From NCBI GenBank assembly GCA_000711775.1, contig ARYC01000107.1, positions 1 to 64,000 on the forward strand: a stretch of 64,000 nucleotides of DNA. Direction: 5' to 3'. Positions within the stretch are counted from its first letter, which is position 1; each line of letters begins with the position of its first letter. Positions 1 through 11,599 of this stretch are shown here, piece by piece. Origin of the DNA: Oxytricha trifallax. Lineage: Eukaryota > Ciliophora > Spirotrichea > Sporadotrichida > Oxytrichidae. A model generated the notes under the pieces. That model had not been told where the DNA came from, did no database searches, and saw only the letters and a program-made list of their open reading frames with translations. A program made the translations under genes and the position numbers.

Positions 1-521
1 TGGGTCCGAGAGGGGAGAGCATTGCTTCAACTCCTGTGAAAATCTCGTAATCAGAGACACACTCAGCTGACACCTATCCTGGAAGCCCGGAGGGCAGTGC
101 TCAGCACGCATCTCTGCAGAAGTGCATGACGCCATCATAATTTGCAGCTCCTCCAAGAAGGCTCACAGCTAGCCAGAAACCCCTCTCAAGTCGTCGTCGG
201 CGCTCGCTCCATTGATTAAGAACCTAGCCAGCTTCAGGTTGCAATCCACCTAACGTAAGGGCAGCGAAGTTTCAGGCGTTGCAGGCAGTAGAAGCAGAAT
301 TCCGATCACTCCTAAACGACTGTAGCTATCGAGTAGGATGAGGAGCAGAGGCTATATCAGAGAGTATTCATAGTAAAGTAAGCAAATTCTAACAATTTAC
401 GCAAAGATTATGAAGATTAAGAACTAAGTTAACCTGTTAGGCACGACAAAGCAAAAACAGCTTTAGCAAATACTGGTAGTTGTTGCATCGAATCGCATAG
501 TAGTACACACCCACCGCAACG

Positions 522-1163
522 GTGCGCGAACAAGCCAACCAACGCCTAGGCAAGTATGGGGTCTTGGCAAGGAATCTCTCAATCGCGAAGAAGGCGACCA
601 AGCGGCAGCAGTTCTCCATGAGTTTCGTGGCGGCCATCACCAAGGACAGGTTGATCTCGAGTCAGGTCATCGAGGGCGCGTTCGACGCCATGCTGTTCGA
701 GAACTTCCTCTATCACACCCTGCGCAAGCTGCGCACTGACAAGGACCTCACGTCGAAGAGGATCGTGCTGCTCATGGACAACGCAGTCATTCACAAGTAT
801 TCGGAGGTGCTGGCTACAGCCAGGAAGTTCAAGGTGACAGTGATTCAACGCCGAGTACTCGCCCTGGCTCAACCCGATCGAGCAGTTGTTCTCGTACATC
901 AAGAGGCACCTTCGATAGGAGCAAGCTGACAGCAAGTAAGTATAGTAAGCTTAACCCAATGTAGGATCCACCTCGTAAAGCGGCTCTCCGAGATTCTGAA
1001 AGCCATGACCAAGACTGACGTGAACAAGCTCTGGGCCTTCAGCGTGAAGCAGTGGTGCAGCACCATCAAGCATGGCTTGTTTGATGCAAATGTTGGCAAC
1101 AATCGACAACCTACCAAGAGAGGCTAAAGACAGCATGAATCGCGACGACGTTCGAGTAATTGA
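522..1163 (+). pseudogene. Tc1/IS630-like DD34E transposase, C-terminal part, broken
   Basis: The translation carries the second and third catalytic blocks of a Tc1/mariner-IS630 transposase: hydrophobic strand plus Asp (LLMDNAVIH, near 768-795) and SPWLNPIEQ (near 862-890), with about 34 residues between the Asp and the Glu. One base is missing near 845, so the Glu block is in the next frame. A 29-nt GT-AG intron (936-964) fits after ADSK; splicing continues the C-terminus IHLVKRLSE to a TGA at 1161. TAG within the C-terminal part reads as Gln. The first catalytic Asp and the DNA-binding domain are not recognisable upstream (1-521 has several possible frames). Base composition is clearly richer in G+C than the DNA after 1660. 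The family is firm; whether other copies are active is unknown. Confidence 0.75.
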
Positions 1164-1246
1164 TTAGATTAGCGATTAAAACGAATTATTACATATTACA
1201 CTTTTAAGTTAAGTTTAAGTTTAAATCAATCAAACCTTCCAAACCA

Positions 1247-1606
1247 TCACAACCTCCCTCGCTTGCGCGCATTCGAGACACCAACTTTGCCATTATAGCC
1301 AACGATGGTTGTTTCAAGCCCTCTTATAGCAGTTCTTGCCATCACGAGCGATGAATCACGAAGCTTCGTACCAAATGCTATTGAATTGACCATTCCACAC
1401 TCTCAACTCTCGCTCCAATCATCATTATGCACTTTCATTGCTGTATCCAACCAATTGCTGCCAGCATTCGCACCAATCGCTGAGAGAGCCTACCTACTTG
1501 TCAGGACCAAATCGTCAAGTGTTGGTAGAAATCGCGAAAATCGATACAAATCTTCCAAAGTAGTTGAATCAATCAATTATTAGCTCACTTACACATATAG
1601 GTCCAT
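1247..1606 (-). CDS. hypothetical ORF in the GC-rich block beside the transposase
   Basis: A 119-codon minus-strand frame from ATG (1604-1606) to TGA (1247-1249), with TAA/TAG used as Gln five times. It begins MDLYVQVSQQ and ends NARKRGRL. Composition matches the neighbouring transposase block, so it may be a second transposon gene. The opposite-strand frame 1305-1583 is Ser/Leu-rich and looks like the antisense shadow. No family recognised. Confidence 0.35.
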
Positions 1607-1744
1607 TTTCGTTTTCACTCATTCCAACAGTTGGGGACTTATGACCAAATTTTAAATATTTAAATCTTTAATTAATTATCAAAATTCCTATCTTTTTCTA
1701 TTTTATCAATAATATAATTTTATCTAAAAATTATTATTATTTTA

Positions 1745-2218
1745 TGAGAGAAGTAATAGAAAATAGAGTATTATACAGAGAGATGGTCATTCAAATGCAA
1801 AAACGCTCATATTAAATCAATTTAGCGATGATGAGGATTATTATGTATTATTTTATTTCTTTATTATTATCAATACGATTTTAGAATATACTAAATACTT
1901 ATATAATACTGCTCAGTGAATATAGTATAAGATGATATGCAAGACAATGATGATATAGAATCTAAAATGAGTAATAATGAAAATAGAAAAAGTGAGGTTT
2001 TGTATGAAGATTTGGGAATTCCAGTAGATTTATATCAAAATACAAAGAATGCTGGGAGAAGTAGTTAAATGGTTAAGAATGAGTACCAAAAATCAAATAG
2101 AAAATAGAAAAATAGCAGTAAAAGTGAAAATTAATCAAATTCTGAGAGAACTGATAGATAAATAAATAATAGTGGATTGAGATAGAATAGCAGTACAGCC
2201 TACAGGAATAATATATGA
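1745..2218 (+). CDS. hypothetical acidic, Asn/Ser-rich protein, interrupted
   Basis: Two coding pieces in the ciliate code. 1937-2218 is an ORF of 93 codons from ATG to TGA (MQDNDDIESKMSNNENRK at the start, VLYEDLGIPVDLYQ in the middle). An upstream open piece at 1750-1850 reads as a charged segment with SIIQRDGHSNAKTLILNQ. The AT-rich gap 1850-1930 is probably an IES or intron; I could not fix its pointer. No recognised domain. The true start may lie further upstream. Confidence 0.45.
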
Positions 2219-2416
2219 AGAAGGAACAGTAATATTATTTTATTACAATAAGTCATTTGAAAAGTTAGAAAGAATATTCATATGCTATTATGTCTGATAT
2301 TTAACTAAAATTAATCACTAATATTCGCTTTTATTTAAGCAGGAAAAAATGATTTTTTAGTCAATCATAAAATTTTTAAATTCTTTTGAAAATAAAATTA
2401 TTAATTTAATGTAAAA

Positions 2417-2880
2417 AATGTAAGCTAGAAAGTCAGTGTTATTCCCATCGAATAAAGACAGCTTCAAAAGTCAGAAATACTAAGACAACAATTTCCAAAA
2501 GTCCAATTGTTCAGATGCCATAAAGTGAAGAGTGAAATCTATCGATATCTATGGATAATAGATTAATCTTACATATCAAGGCGATGAGTCTTTTAAAACG
2601 TTACCAGGCGCTTTATCATCAGTTGTAATTATCGGAATTCTACTTTCATATTCAGCTTTTCATATAAATTAACAGAACTGTGTCTTGATTCATAAAATAT
2701 AAACATAAAAATTGGAAGAATAAGTAGATGAAGTGTGAGACAAAAATAAATATTATATAAATATACAAAAAAATGTAATCAACTCAGCAATAATACACGC
2801 TCTAGTCCTCTTAGTAACAATAATAGCAATAAATGATCAATTAGGCTTATTAACTTCAATAACTCTCCATGATTTCCTCT
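2417..2880 (+). pseudogene. fragment of a ciliate multipass membrane protein
   Basis: Reading TAA/TAG as Gln gives MQARKSVLFPSNKDSF, then KSIDIYGQQINLTYQGDESF followed by a hydrophobic helix (SSVVIIGILLSYSAF). The segment 'DIYG-Q-I-LTY-G--SFKT--G' followed by a helix is typical of a large ciliate membrane-protein family I know from macronuclear gene sets. Two in-frame TGAs and the loss of the rest of the protein indicate a partial or decayed copy, or one exon group separated from the rest by rearrangement. Its 3' end overlaps the start of SEH1 in another frame, so it cannot be intact as it stands. Confidence 0.45.
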
Positions 2881-3909
2881 TTCCCAATGCATCATGATGA
2901 CTATGTACATGATATATCTTTTGATATTTATGGCAAACGAATTGCAACCTGCTCATCAGATTAAAGAATCAGAATTTGGGAGAAGAAAAGCATAGAGGGA
3001 ATTGTAGAATGGGTATTGACAGATGAGCTAACTGGATCCAAGGGTCACTCAGGAGCAGTGTTAAAGGCTTAATGGGCTGATCCTGAGTTTGGATAAATAT
3101 TGGCATCCATCGGTTACGATAAATAAATTCTTATTTGGGCAGAAGAGGACACCAAAGACTCAGGGAAGAAGACTTGGGATAGAAAGTTCGCTTTATTTTA
3201 CAAGGACATCGTCGACATTAAATTTGCACCTAAACACATAGGTTTAATGATAGCTGGAGCTTCAACCACAGGTATAGTGAAAATATATGAAGCCCAAGAC
3301 CCAAGCAATCTTTCAAGTTGGTTGCCAATATTTGAAATTAAGACTAATTCACTCGGATGTAACTGTATTTCATGGAGTAATGCATTCGATGAGCCTCCTA
3401 TGTTTGTAGTTGGTTGCAATGATATTGAGCAAAGTTCTTAAACTTTGGCTTTAAGCAGTTCAGAATAATAGCAAACAAGAGAGCAAAAAGAGATCATGAA
3501 AGAGTCTCTTGTATAAATTTACTGCAAAGCTGATGGATAGAGCTCTAACTATACTCTCTATGCAAAATTATATAAAGATGGTCATGAAGCCACAATTAAT
3601 GATGTTGCTTGGGCTCCTTTAATGGGCAGATCATATCACATGATTGCGTCATGTTCTAGGGATTAAAAGGTTATCATTTGGAAAGTCATAACAAAGAACA
3701 TTTTGAGCGCAGATACAGGAATTCTAGAGACTCCTTAAGTTGAAATAATGACTAAATATGACTCTCACAGAGCTGAAGTCTGGAGGCTGAGCTGGAATAT
3801 ACTAGGCACTTGTTTAGCAAGCTCTGGAGAGGACGGCACTGTTAGAATATATAAGAAGAATGTTAAGGGTAAATTTATATAGGTAGCCTGTCTTTAATCA
3901 AAATAATGA
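2869..3909 (+). CDS. SEH1: nucleoporin SEH1 (WD40)
   Basis: An unbroken 346-aa reading frame to TGA at 3907. SEH1 is a WD40 beta-propeller of the Y-shaped (Nup84/Nup107) nuclear-pore subcomplex and, in other eukaryotes, of the SEACIT/GATOR2 complex. Visible landmarks match the family in order: HHDDYVHDISFDIYGKR and ATCSSDQRIRIWEK, then WADPEFGQILAS, IKFAPKHIGLMIA, GIVKIYEAQDPSNLSSW, NCISWS, VAWAPLMGRSYHMIAS, and VWRLSWNILGTCLASSGEDG, the last being the most conserved SEH1 stretch. Length is close to that of other SEH1 proteins. At least ten TAA/TAG codons sit at Gln-compatible positions, which fixes the genetic code. Unlike most neighbours it carries no IES or intron. Starts at 2869 and 2887 are both possible, and an in-frame ATG also exists at 2833; 2869 fits the family N-terminus best. 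Confidence 0.93.
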
Positions 3910-4015
3910 ATTTTAATTATGTGATTTTAATCTTAGTATAAGTTTAGTTTAAATATTTAACTTTCAACTCACTTATCTTTTTATCATATAATTCAATTAT
4001 AAATATTTTTATATA

Positions 4016-4777
4016 ATGGCCACAACTTAATTGCATTCAGCTTCAGCTAATGACAAGAAAATAGTTATCACATAGTAAATAAAACTAAACGAAATGCTTT
4101 GGGGGAAAGTAGATAAGTTAGAATTCATGCTGTAACAATAAATGGAAAAGAAGGATCGTGATGAGCGAAGATTCGTGAAAAAGCTAGTGAGACTAGCCAA
4201 ATATTTAGAACTTAAGGGCATGAATAGTCAAGAGATAGCAACCATACTACGCTAAAATCGTGAATAGAATCATGCTTTTGATATGGAACACAAATCAAGC
4301 ATTTTTGGGGATGTAGATAAATTACTAAGAAAAGGTTCATAACAGGGTTTAGACTAGCCTAAAATAGGATCAATTTTGGGCAAGAAAACTTATCAAAGTG
4401 AGAGCGAAGAAATTGATGAAATGGATTTGTAAATAGAGCGCAAGCGTATCGAAAAGAATAAAAAGAAGAAATTAAGACAGCTTGCTAAGCTCAAAATTCA
4501 AGATTAGCAGCAATAAGATCCTAACTCAATTACTTAACAATAATCAAACTAACAGTAGACGTTAGGGGACGATACAGAGAGCGATAGTGATTTCGAGAAC
4601 ATGAAAATGACAGCTAGAGGGGAAAGGCAATACTTGGAAGATTACTTAACACTAGGAGAGCTTGGCGGCAAGATACCTCCAAGTCTTTTGATTAATGTCA
4701 ATTTTGAAAAATTCGCACAAGAAAATGGCTTTGATTTGATTGATTTTGAAGGAAACATCAATAATGAAAAGAAATGA
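4016..4777 (+). CDS. hypothetical Gln-rich coiled-coil protein
   Basis: A complete 253-aa ORF (ATG 4016, TGA 4775) with no insert. Residues about 20-85 are charged and heptad-like (KLEFMLQQQMEKKDRDERR), residues about 140-175 are very basic (RKRIEKNKKKKLRQLAK), followed by a Gln-rich stretch, an acidic patch (DDTESDSDFEN) and a conserved-looking C-terminus (PPSLLINVNFEKFAQENGF). The minus-strand frame 4027-4221 is its shadow. It begins 107 bp after the SEH1 stop, same strand. I do not recognise the family. Confidence 0.8.
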
Positions 4778-4885
4778 TATCTATAGTTGATTTTAATTTC
4801 CTTAATAATCTTGAAAATTTAATACTATCAGATTTGATTCTTATATAAGAATATAATTATAGAAAACTTATAATTTGTTTAAACT

Positions 4886-7800
4886 ATGGAATAAATCTGG
4901 CTTATAACATTGATAGAGGCTTTGCTTCTTCTGATATATTGCATATATATGACTTGGTTTTATGCTTCAAAAGAACGCACGCCTTTCCTTGCCTATATTT
5001 TCACAATTTTTGGCTGGTTTTTGGGTTTCATGATCATTCTCATTATACCACTAGATATTTTCAAGGTACAGTCTGATACAATAGTTTTCATAACACATTT
5101 CATTGAATATCATTATCAAAAGAATTATTAATGTCATTGTTTCTTATAAATACTTAAAATCTAAAACATAATGATAGTTTTTTTCAACAAAATATAATAA
5201 TACAGGTGAAAGTTGATCATGAAATAGATAACTTCTTGGTGGGGTGGTGGTTTTTCAATTTTTGGACTATTTTCGGATTGAATTGGTTTGTCATTCCTTT
5301 TATGATTGAGTATTTCAACTCAGGGGATTTATATATTTTAAATTTAATGCTAATTTTGTATTGAAAAATTAGATACGATAATATAGTATAATTTTGTAGA
5401 TTTCACAGTCAAGGAGAAATTGATAAGAGCAATCAAAAATTTTGTGCCCTAATTTATTCTTTACATCGTGTTCTTTGTGATAGCAATTGTTATATTGGCT
5501 TGCTATGAAGGTGGAAGAGATGCTCTAAGATAGTATGTTTATAATTATTGAGGTATATTATAAATTAATCTATAGATAATTTAATGATACTATATGAAAA
5601 TTTAGAATAACAATATATATACTTTTATTTTACAAATATACTAGAGTTATAAGAACCTATAAATTTTTGTTTATTTAATCATAGGTAAGGAGCTCTAGGT
5701 TGCTTGATTGGTCTCTCTTTGATCTTTGGATTTCTGGAATTAGTAATTCTATTGGGATATGGCCTGGTGCAAATCCCCTTCTCTTTCTTCAGAATGGCTT
5801 CAAATAACCGCAGATTGAAAGTTTTTTAATAAACTTTTGACATTAATTATCATAGAATCTGAAAAAGAATTATATATTCCTATGATTTTTTTGCCAATTT
5901 ATTATGTAATTATATTTTTTCTTCAATTATTTCATCAAATTATTATAATTTTAAGTTTACAAAGTGACTTAATATGAAGAAATACTGAATAAAAAAGCAA
6001 TTAAATGCTAGAAACTTATTTCGGTTGCAAACCAAGTGAAAGTAAAAAAAGATCACGAATAATATAAGGTGCATATCACATTCGTTTATAAATTATTTCT
6101 GAGTTTTAATTCTCTTTTATGATATTTCAATAATTAAATATAAAAATAAGCTTAAATTACATTTAAATATCCAAGAAACTGTAAGAAAAATGATCTAAAA
6201 TTTGTTTATATTTTGTGAATAGATAAACAACTTCGTGAAGGCAATTGAGGAGGAAGACTTGAAGATAAGTGCAAAACCCCAGAAACAAGTCAAATTAGAG
6301 GAATCTTACCAGGGCATACTCAAGTATAACCAACTAAACCTCATTATAATTTACATTTAAGATTCTATGAATAATTTCAATTTAAAAAACTATTGTAAAT
6401 AAAATATCTCAATTATTATGTGGATAAAAATAGTAAGCTTAATTAAATTGAGAAAGAAGATTAAGTTCTAAACTATTGATATATTGAGATTGCTTAATTT
6501 CAAGAAGGAAGCTATCTAAAAAGCTATATTCCAACAAGATATTCATAAATATTACTAGAATTAAATTATTTTTTTAGAGATGAGGTATTTACACTTATCT
6601 AGTTGTCATGTAATTATATATTGTTGTAAATTGTTGATGCAGTATCTAGGGGAGATTCACAAATATAGTCTTATTATTTGAAAGATAGAGACCCAATGAG
6701 CTGCTGGGACAGAACTGCCATATCATTCAGTATGATAATTATATAAACTTATTAGTCAATTATATAGCTTACCTGTGGTACACTCAATGGAAACCCTTCT
6801 TAATATACATATAGAGAATATATACCAATTTTTATTAATAAAATGATAGATACTATTAAATGCTTGCACTTGCCTTGATATTTACAGGTTTAAGCATCCT
6901 AGTTCTGGTTGCTGAACTTTTATATTGCTTTGGAGTCAAGAACGATATTTTATATAATTTACTTGTTGCAACTGACCTTGATGCCGCCTCTAATTATATC
7001 GTAGATAATGTAAGAGAAATTACTATATTAAACCTTACTATTGCACATATATTGAAACAATTTAAACTAAACATATAGAAACTATCAATATATTTCTATA
7101 TAGTTTATTGATAATACTTTAGCAATATATAGATCGTATGCTTAATTCCATTGATTTATCTAATTGCTACAACTAACTATGGCTTGTTCAAATTGAGACT
7201 GTCCAAGATTTACGCCCTGCACCCCAATCATCACACTGACCCTGGCTGCCTACTATACTCATGCCTATTCATTATGAGACTCTCCATACCTATAGTTTAC
7301 AATTTCTACATGCTCTCTTATAATCATAATCATAAAATAATAACTCTAATATGTTTAAACAAATCTATTATTATCAGTATAAGTTTAATTATAAGTGGAA
7401 CAAGCTGCTGCGTTTTAAGTATTGGCCCCACTAAGTAATGTGAGATTTATGGGGGAATCTTTCAATAAATATGTGTTCCCAGCACTTCTTACCCTCATGA
7501 TCTTATTGACTATCTTCAACCTTTACAGCAAGCTTATTTTGTTACAAATTACATTAGATTCTTAAAAATCAAACATATGTTTTTTTTTTAATATATCAAG
7601 CTAATGAACTGCATTGGACTCAGATTATACGCATTTGACAACGATTACCAAGAGGATAAAATTGAAGATGGAAAGAAAATTATTGAAAATTACAGAAACG
7701 ACAAGTTGTTGATGCTTGGCAATAGAAAATCAGGGACTCACAGTGGAGGCTCCAAGAAGAAAATCCTCCCAGATATGGATAAGTAAGTTTAGTGTGTATA

Positions 7801-8174
7801 TAAATATGTTTATATATAGACCTAGAATGAGTTTCAACAAGAGAAAGAATGTTTTGAATTCGGAAAATTTGGATTCTTCTGAGTTATTATTTAATCGCAT
7901 TAATTGCCCAATTTTTAGACTATTGATCAATAATCTCCCCCAATTTACTTCAAATTAACTTATGTCAATACTTTTCAGCACTGGAAATGAAATTGAAAAC
8001 GGTGGCTCAAGCAGTCCAACAAACAATAACTTCAACTCTGACAATGACCAGAGCAGAATGAGCGCAAGAATGTCAACAACTACTTTCAATATGGACGATG
8101 ATGAGGAAGAAAATACTAGAAAGGGGGTTAAGGGGTTCTTCAAACAAGCTTTCACAAAGAGTGACGATAAGTGA
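4886..8174 (+). CDS. LMBR1-domain membrane protein, LMBD2-like (split by IESs and introns)
   Basis: A multipass membrane protein of the LMBR1/LMBD2 family. The N-terminus (MEQIWLITLIEALLLLIY, then FLGFMIILIIPLDIF) matches the first two helices of LMBD2; later pieces match in order: VGWWFFNFWTIFGLNWFVIPF, the GALGCLIGLSLIFGFLEL helix and IPFSFFRMASNNRRLK, the loop LWYTQWKPFL, then IVCLIPLIYLI, FIMRLSIPIVYNFYM and FPALLTLMILLTIFNLYSKL, and a charged C-tail ending SDDK-TGA. Pieces join across pointer-bounded IESs (5326-5398, 5819-5952, 7529-7596) and GT-AG introns (5533-5684, 6069-6222, 7783-7978; 5066-5205 could be intron or IES). Segments 6350-7150 are coding but I did not resolve all junctions there. 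LMBD2 proteins are linked to GPCR signalling in animals; the ciliate role is unknown. Family confident, exact exon map partial. Confidence 0.85.
5064..5203 (+). other. IES (pointer AGGT) or intron in the LMBD2-like gene
   Basis: AGGT occurs at 5064-5067 and 5204-5207. Removing 5064-5203 joins IFK to VKVDHEI in frame. A GT-AG intron at 5066-5205 gives the same protein, so the two cannot be told apart from this sequence alone. Confidence 0.6.
5326..5398 (+). other. IES, pointer GATTT
   Basis: GATTT at 5326-5330 and 5399-5403. Excision of 73 bp joins EYFNSG to DFTVKEKLIRA in frame. No GT-AG splice fits, so this is an IES rather than an intron. Confidence 0.85.
5819..5952 (+). other. IES, pointer AAGTTT
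   Basis: AAGTTT at 5819-5824 and 5953-5958. Excision of 134 bp restores NNRRLKVYKVTQYEE, the conserved loop of the LMBR1 protein. Confidence 0.85.
7529..7596 (+). other. IES, pointer CAAGCT
   Basis: CAAGCT at 7529-7534 and 7597-7602. Excision of 68 bp joins IFNLYSKL to MNCIGLRLYAFD in frame. Confidence 0.85.
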
Positions 8175-9057
8175 ATCAGTGATTTAAATATCACATTCTC
8201 TATGAAAATTGCATGTAGTATTTAACAAAAAACATAAGAAAATTATTATTTCAATCAAATTCAAAGTTATTGCAGACAAAATATGCAAATAAAATGGGAT
8301 ATAGACCAGAAATAAATGTGGATCAGGAATAATGAATAAATATTAAAAGGCTTAAATATACTGATGAATTAATAATAACTGCAAAAATAGGTATCACTAT
8401 TTGATTCATAATAATTATTGCAAATACGTCAATTTCCTTATGTGTGTTAATTGAACTTTTTATCAAAAGTAAAGGAATTGTTATATTTTTCTGATTCCTC
8501 GTAATATATACAAATGCTATGAAAACTGAGATAAATTTATTCGAATTATCCGTCTATATACATTGATAAATAGGATTTTCGAAAATAAATTTGCTCTTCA
8601 ATTTTCGTTTAGCTTATACTGTAAAATATAGCTAGTCATTTCAAATGAGAAACTGACTGTGTTAATATTGCTGAAATGTATTGTTTTGTTATTTGGGGAA
8701 ATTATATTTTTAAAATAGTATTAAATAATTCTGTTTTATCTTTTGCGAGATTACTCTAATTAATTGAGTTTTTTCTTAATCAATTGTATTAAAATTAGGC
8801 ATACTTTTTTCTTCTAAACTATATTATGAGATATTTTAATTTATATTTGAACTTTGGTTCTTAATCAAAATAAACAAAATTTAATTTAAACCCAAAATGA
8901 TATTTAAAAAAGCTTACTAGAGTAAATACAACAGTAATTTCAATCATAATTCAAGAGTATTATTAATTTTATAGGTATTAAAAGGTTAACTGCCAATTTG
9001 AATAATAATTTGATTAATTTCCCTAAAATTAATTATACTTTAGCTCTATCATTAAAT
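8175..9057. other. AT-rich intergenic DNA
   Basis: Very AT-rich spacer between the LMBD2-like gene and the convergent minus-strand gene. I see no coding frame, RNA gene or clear repeat in it. Confidence 0.5.
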
Positions 9058-11575
9058 TCAAAGATTCTCAAAACTTTTCTTTGTAAGAGACCTATTCAAG
9101 CTGATTTGTCCCTTTATTATTGCTTATGAAACGTCTTATTAAGATGTTAATTTTTAGTTGATTTGCTCCTTCTAGGTTACATGTCTTTGTAGAGGCAGGT
9201 GAGCAGATGTGGTTAAGTTTTCTTTTATGATGTTTCTTGATTTCATGGCGCTTAAATTCTTCTCCCCAGAAAGTTTTACTTTTAGTGTTGAATTCAAAAT
9301 TATGGGGTTTGTTTATGTGGTGCTTGGAATCAATTTTTGAGACTCAGGTTCAATAAAGAAAAATTATGTCACTCATTAAAGATACCAATGGAGTGATTCT
9401 TATACACATAAGCTTTATTAATAATTTAATAGAATTAGGTTCTTAATCAGATTGTTTTCTGTACTTCCTCTGAGATTATCTAATATTGGATATCAACTCA
9501 GTGCAAGGAGATTTGCCCTCTTCATTATATGAAGGGAGTAGGCATCCATCCGTTGAATTACCAAATTAGAAATAGTCGCTGTGATTCGATTGATCCTCTT
9601 CCTAGGGTGTTCTAGTCTGAGAGGGTATAAAAGTAGGCGATTTTATCTCAAAATTTGTGGTACTGTGCTTGTTATGAGTAGCCTTCAAATCTATGGGTGG
9701 AAATTATATGCAATTTCAGTATATGAGTAGAATTAAAGCTACACTAAATATAAAGTATTAAAGTGGGCTGAGTTTGTTTAACTATGGTTAAAAGCTCTTG
9801 ACCATCTAAATAGAGCTGGAAGACTGATTAAATTTCTTCAAAGTGAAAGATTAATTGCTATTTGCTTGTCTAATTTATTTCAAATTTCTTGTGTCATTGC
9901 TGCTCATAAGCTGTTGCAAAGCTTTTTTATTAGTGAGCTTCTTTTTCTTGTCTTCACTGATTATGTTCTTAGCTGTGTTAGAAGTGGAGAGCTTTGATTT
10001 CAAAGCAGTGCTTGTATTTAGTTAAGTGGAGGACTTGTTTATGTTCTTGGGTGAATAAAAGGCATTGTATTGCTCTTTGGTTTGTAATATTATTGTTTTG
10101 AAAATAACGAGGGGAAATTATAATAATATTATCAGTAAGTTCACTAATTATTTCAGTTTTTTATCAAATGTAGCTTAATTATGTTTATCCTTAAATAATG
10201 CTTAAAAAAAGACGCATTTAATACAATTTAATTACAAAATTATCAAGGAAAAATGTTAATATTTTGTGAAACTAATATCTACCATTTTAGAAGATAACTT
10301 AGAAAAAAAGTATAATTGGTTGATTTTAGTTTAATTAAAAAGAGATTTAGAATCCCTTATTTTCTTTATAATTTATTGATTTAATATAGTTATCACCAAA
10401 CGAATTATATTTTACCAATAGTAGTTTTCTTTAAGGGCTGTTTTAGGCGGTAGTGCTGTTAATTTATGAAAAATTTAGGCGCTCGTTGCTACGAACTTTC
10501 CTAACAACCTAAGGGGTCTTGTTTTTAGATGAATTAACAAGTGTTTTAACTTTATATTGCTGAGAAATTGATTAGTTAACTTGGGTGTTTTATTGCTTCT
10601 ATGGGGTTTGGATTTATTTCTTCTCATTTTCTTTAATTGTTACTTTGTCCTCGAACTTTCTAGAAAATGCTTGATCAAGGATTAAGTTAAATGGTTCCAA
10701 CTTCAAGGGTTCCCTCATAATTTGAGGTAAAATTGGGTTTTTGAGTGGAGTTACTTATTAAGACATGGCAACTTTTTGTCTGAATTACTAAACAATGAGA
10801 TCCTTAGATAAATTCATTATTGATAAATTCTGTTTCTGATTTAATTCGACATTACAATGCTCTTCAATCATACTGCTATTGTTTAAAGTTTCTGTTATCT
10901 ATGATTCTTTTAAATCACCGCTCTCAGTCACTAAATGACTGCCCACAATCAAACTTTGATCGTTGTCCTCGCTTCTGTCAGTGATGTTGAATAGAGAGAG
11001 TTTCATCCTGTCTGAGGGCAAGTCAAAGAAGTTTTAAAAAGTGCTTAGGCGATCACCCCCTACAAAAGTGGAGGCTTGGGTTACAAAAGATTGCCTGGTT
11101 TCTAAAACTTCTTGCTGCTGTTTAAAGTCTTTACCGATTGCCACTTTGTTCAAGTTGACAGCCAGGGGTTTACGATCAATAACCTGATCTATAAATCATA
11201 AAATGTGTATAGTGTGTATAATTTAGTGTGTATTTATTATGAAAATTCACAATCTCTTGTGTGGTAATACTAGTGTATTTGAGAAGGATTTTGCTGAGTA
11301 AAATTAAAAGTAGGTCTTGGGTGATTGATGGGGGTTTCCTCTTCGAAGTCAAAAGTGTACTTATTTTGCAATTCAATCCTTCTTTTTTATATTGAATCCT
11401 CAGAATTTTACAGAAATTCGTTCAGGATTCTTTGGTTCTCTTAATTTAGGTTTTAGTTGAATGGTAGGGTTTGTCTCATTAGATATTAGTGATGGAAATG
11501 GTCTCAAAATGCCTAAATATAAAATTTTAATTTCATGTTTATTTTGATTATAAAATCCAATATGGTGAATTAAAT
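9058..11575 (-). CDS. large gene of unknown function, several MDSs
   Basis: Five coding pieces read on the minus strand in the ciliate code: about 11250-11390, 10440-11186, 9757-10093, 9442-9696 and 9058-9351, ending in TGA at 9058-9060. The largest piece has a 240-residue open frame including NLNKVAIGKDFKQQQEVLE, STFVGGDRLSTF and PLKNPILPQIMREPLKLE. Two pointer-bounded IESs (9346-9436 and 9691-9781) join the last three pieces; other junctions are unresolved, and one piece (9757-10093) is open in two frames near its end. The protein is hydrophilic, rich in Asn, Gln, Ser and Lys, without recognised domains or helices. The start codon is not fixed; 11400-11594 is open but may be non-coding. Confidence 0.7.
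9346..9436 (-). other. IES, pointer AGGTTC
   Basis: AGGTTC (GAACCT on the coding strand) at 9346-9351 and 9437-9442. Removing 91 bp joins RKYRKQSDQ to EPESQKLIPS and leads to the TGA at 9058. Confidence 0.8.
9691..9781 (-). other. IES, pointer CTATGG
   Basis: CTATGG (CCATAG on the coding strand) at 9691-9696 and 9782-9787. Removal of 91 bp joins VFQLYLDGQELLT to IDLKATHNKHST in frame. Confidence 0.7.
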
Positions 11576-11599
11576 AATAGAAGCAGCTATTCAATCAAT

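Noticed and set aside
579-1136. Minus-strand ORFs opposite the transposase
   Set aside because: The plus strand carries recognisable catalytic motifs; these are shadows.
1305-1583. 92-codon plus-strand ORF
   Set aside because: Ser/Leu-rich translation typical of an antisense strand; the minus-strand frame over the same DNA is longer in the ciliate code.
1628-1650. CAGTTGGGGACTTATGACC as a Tc1-type transposon end
   Set aside because: Looks like a Tc1/mariner terminus but points away from the transposase, and no inverted partner was found in the window.
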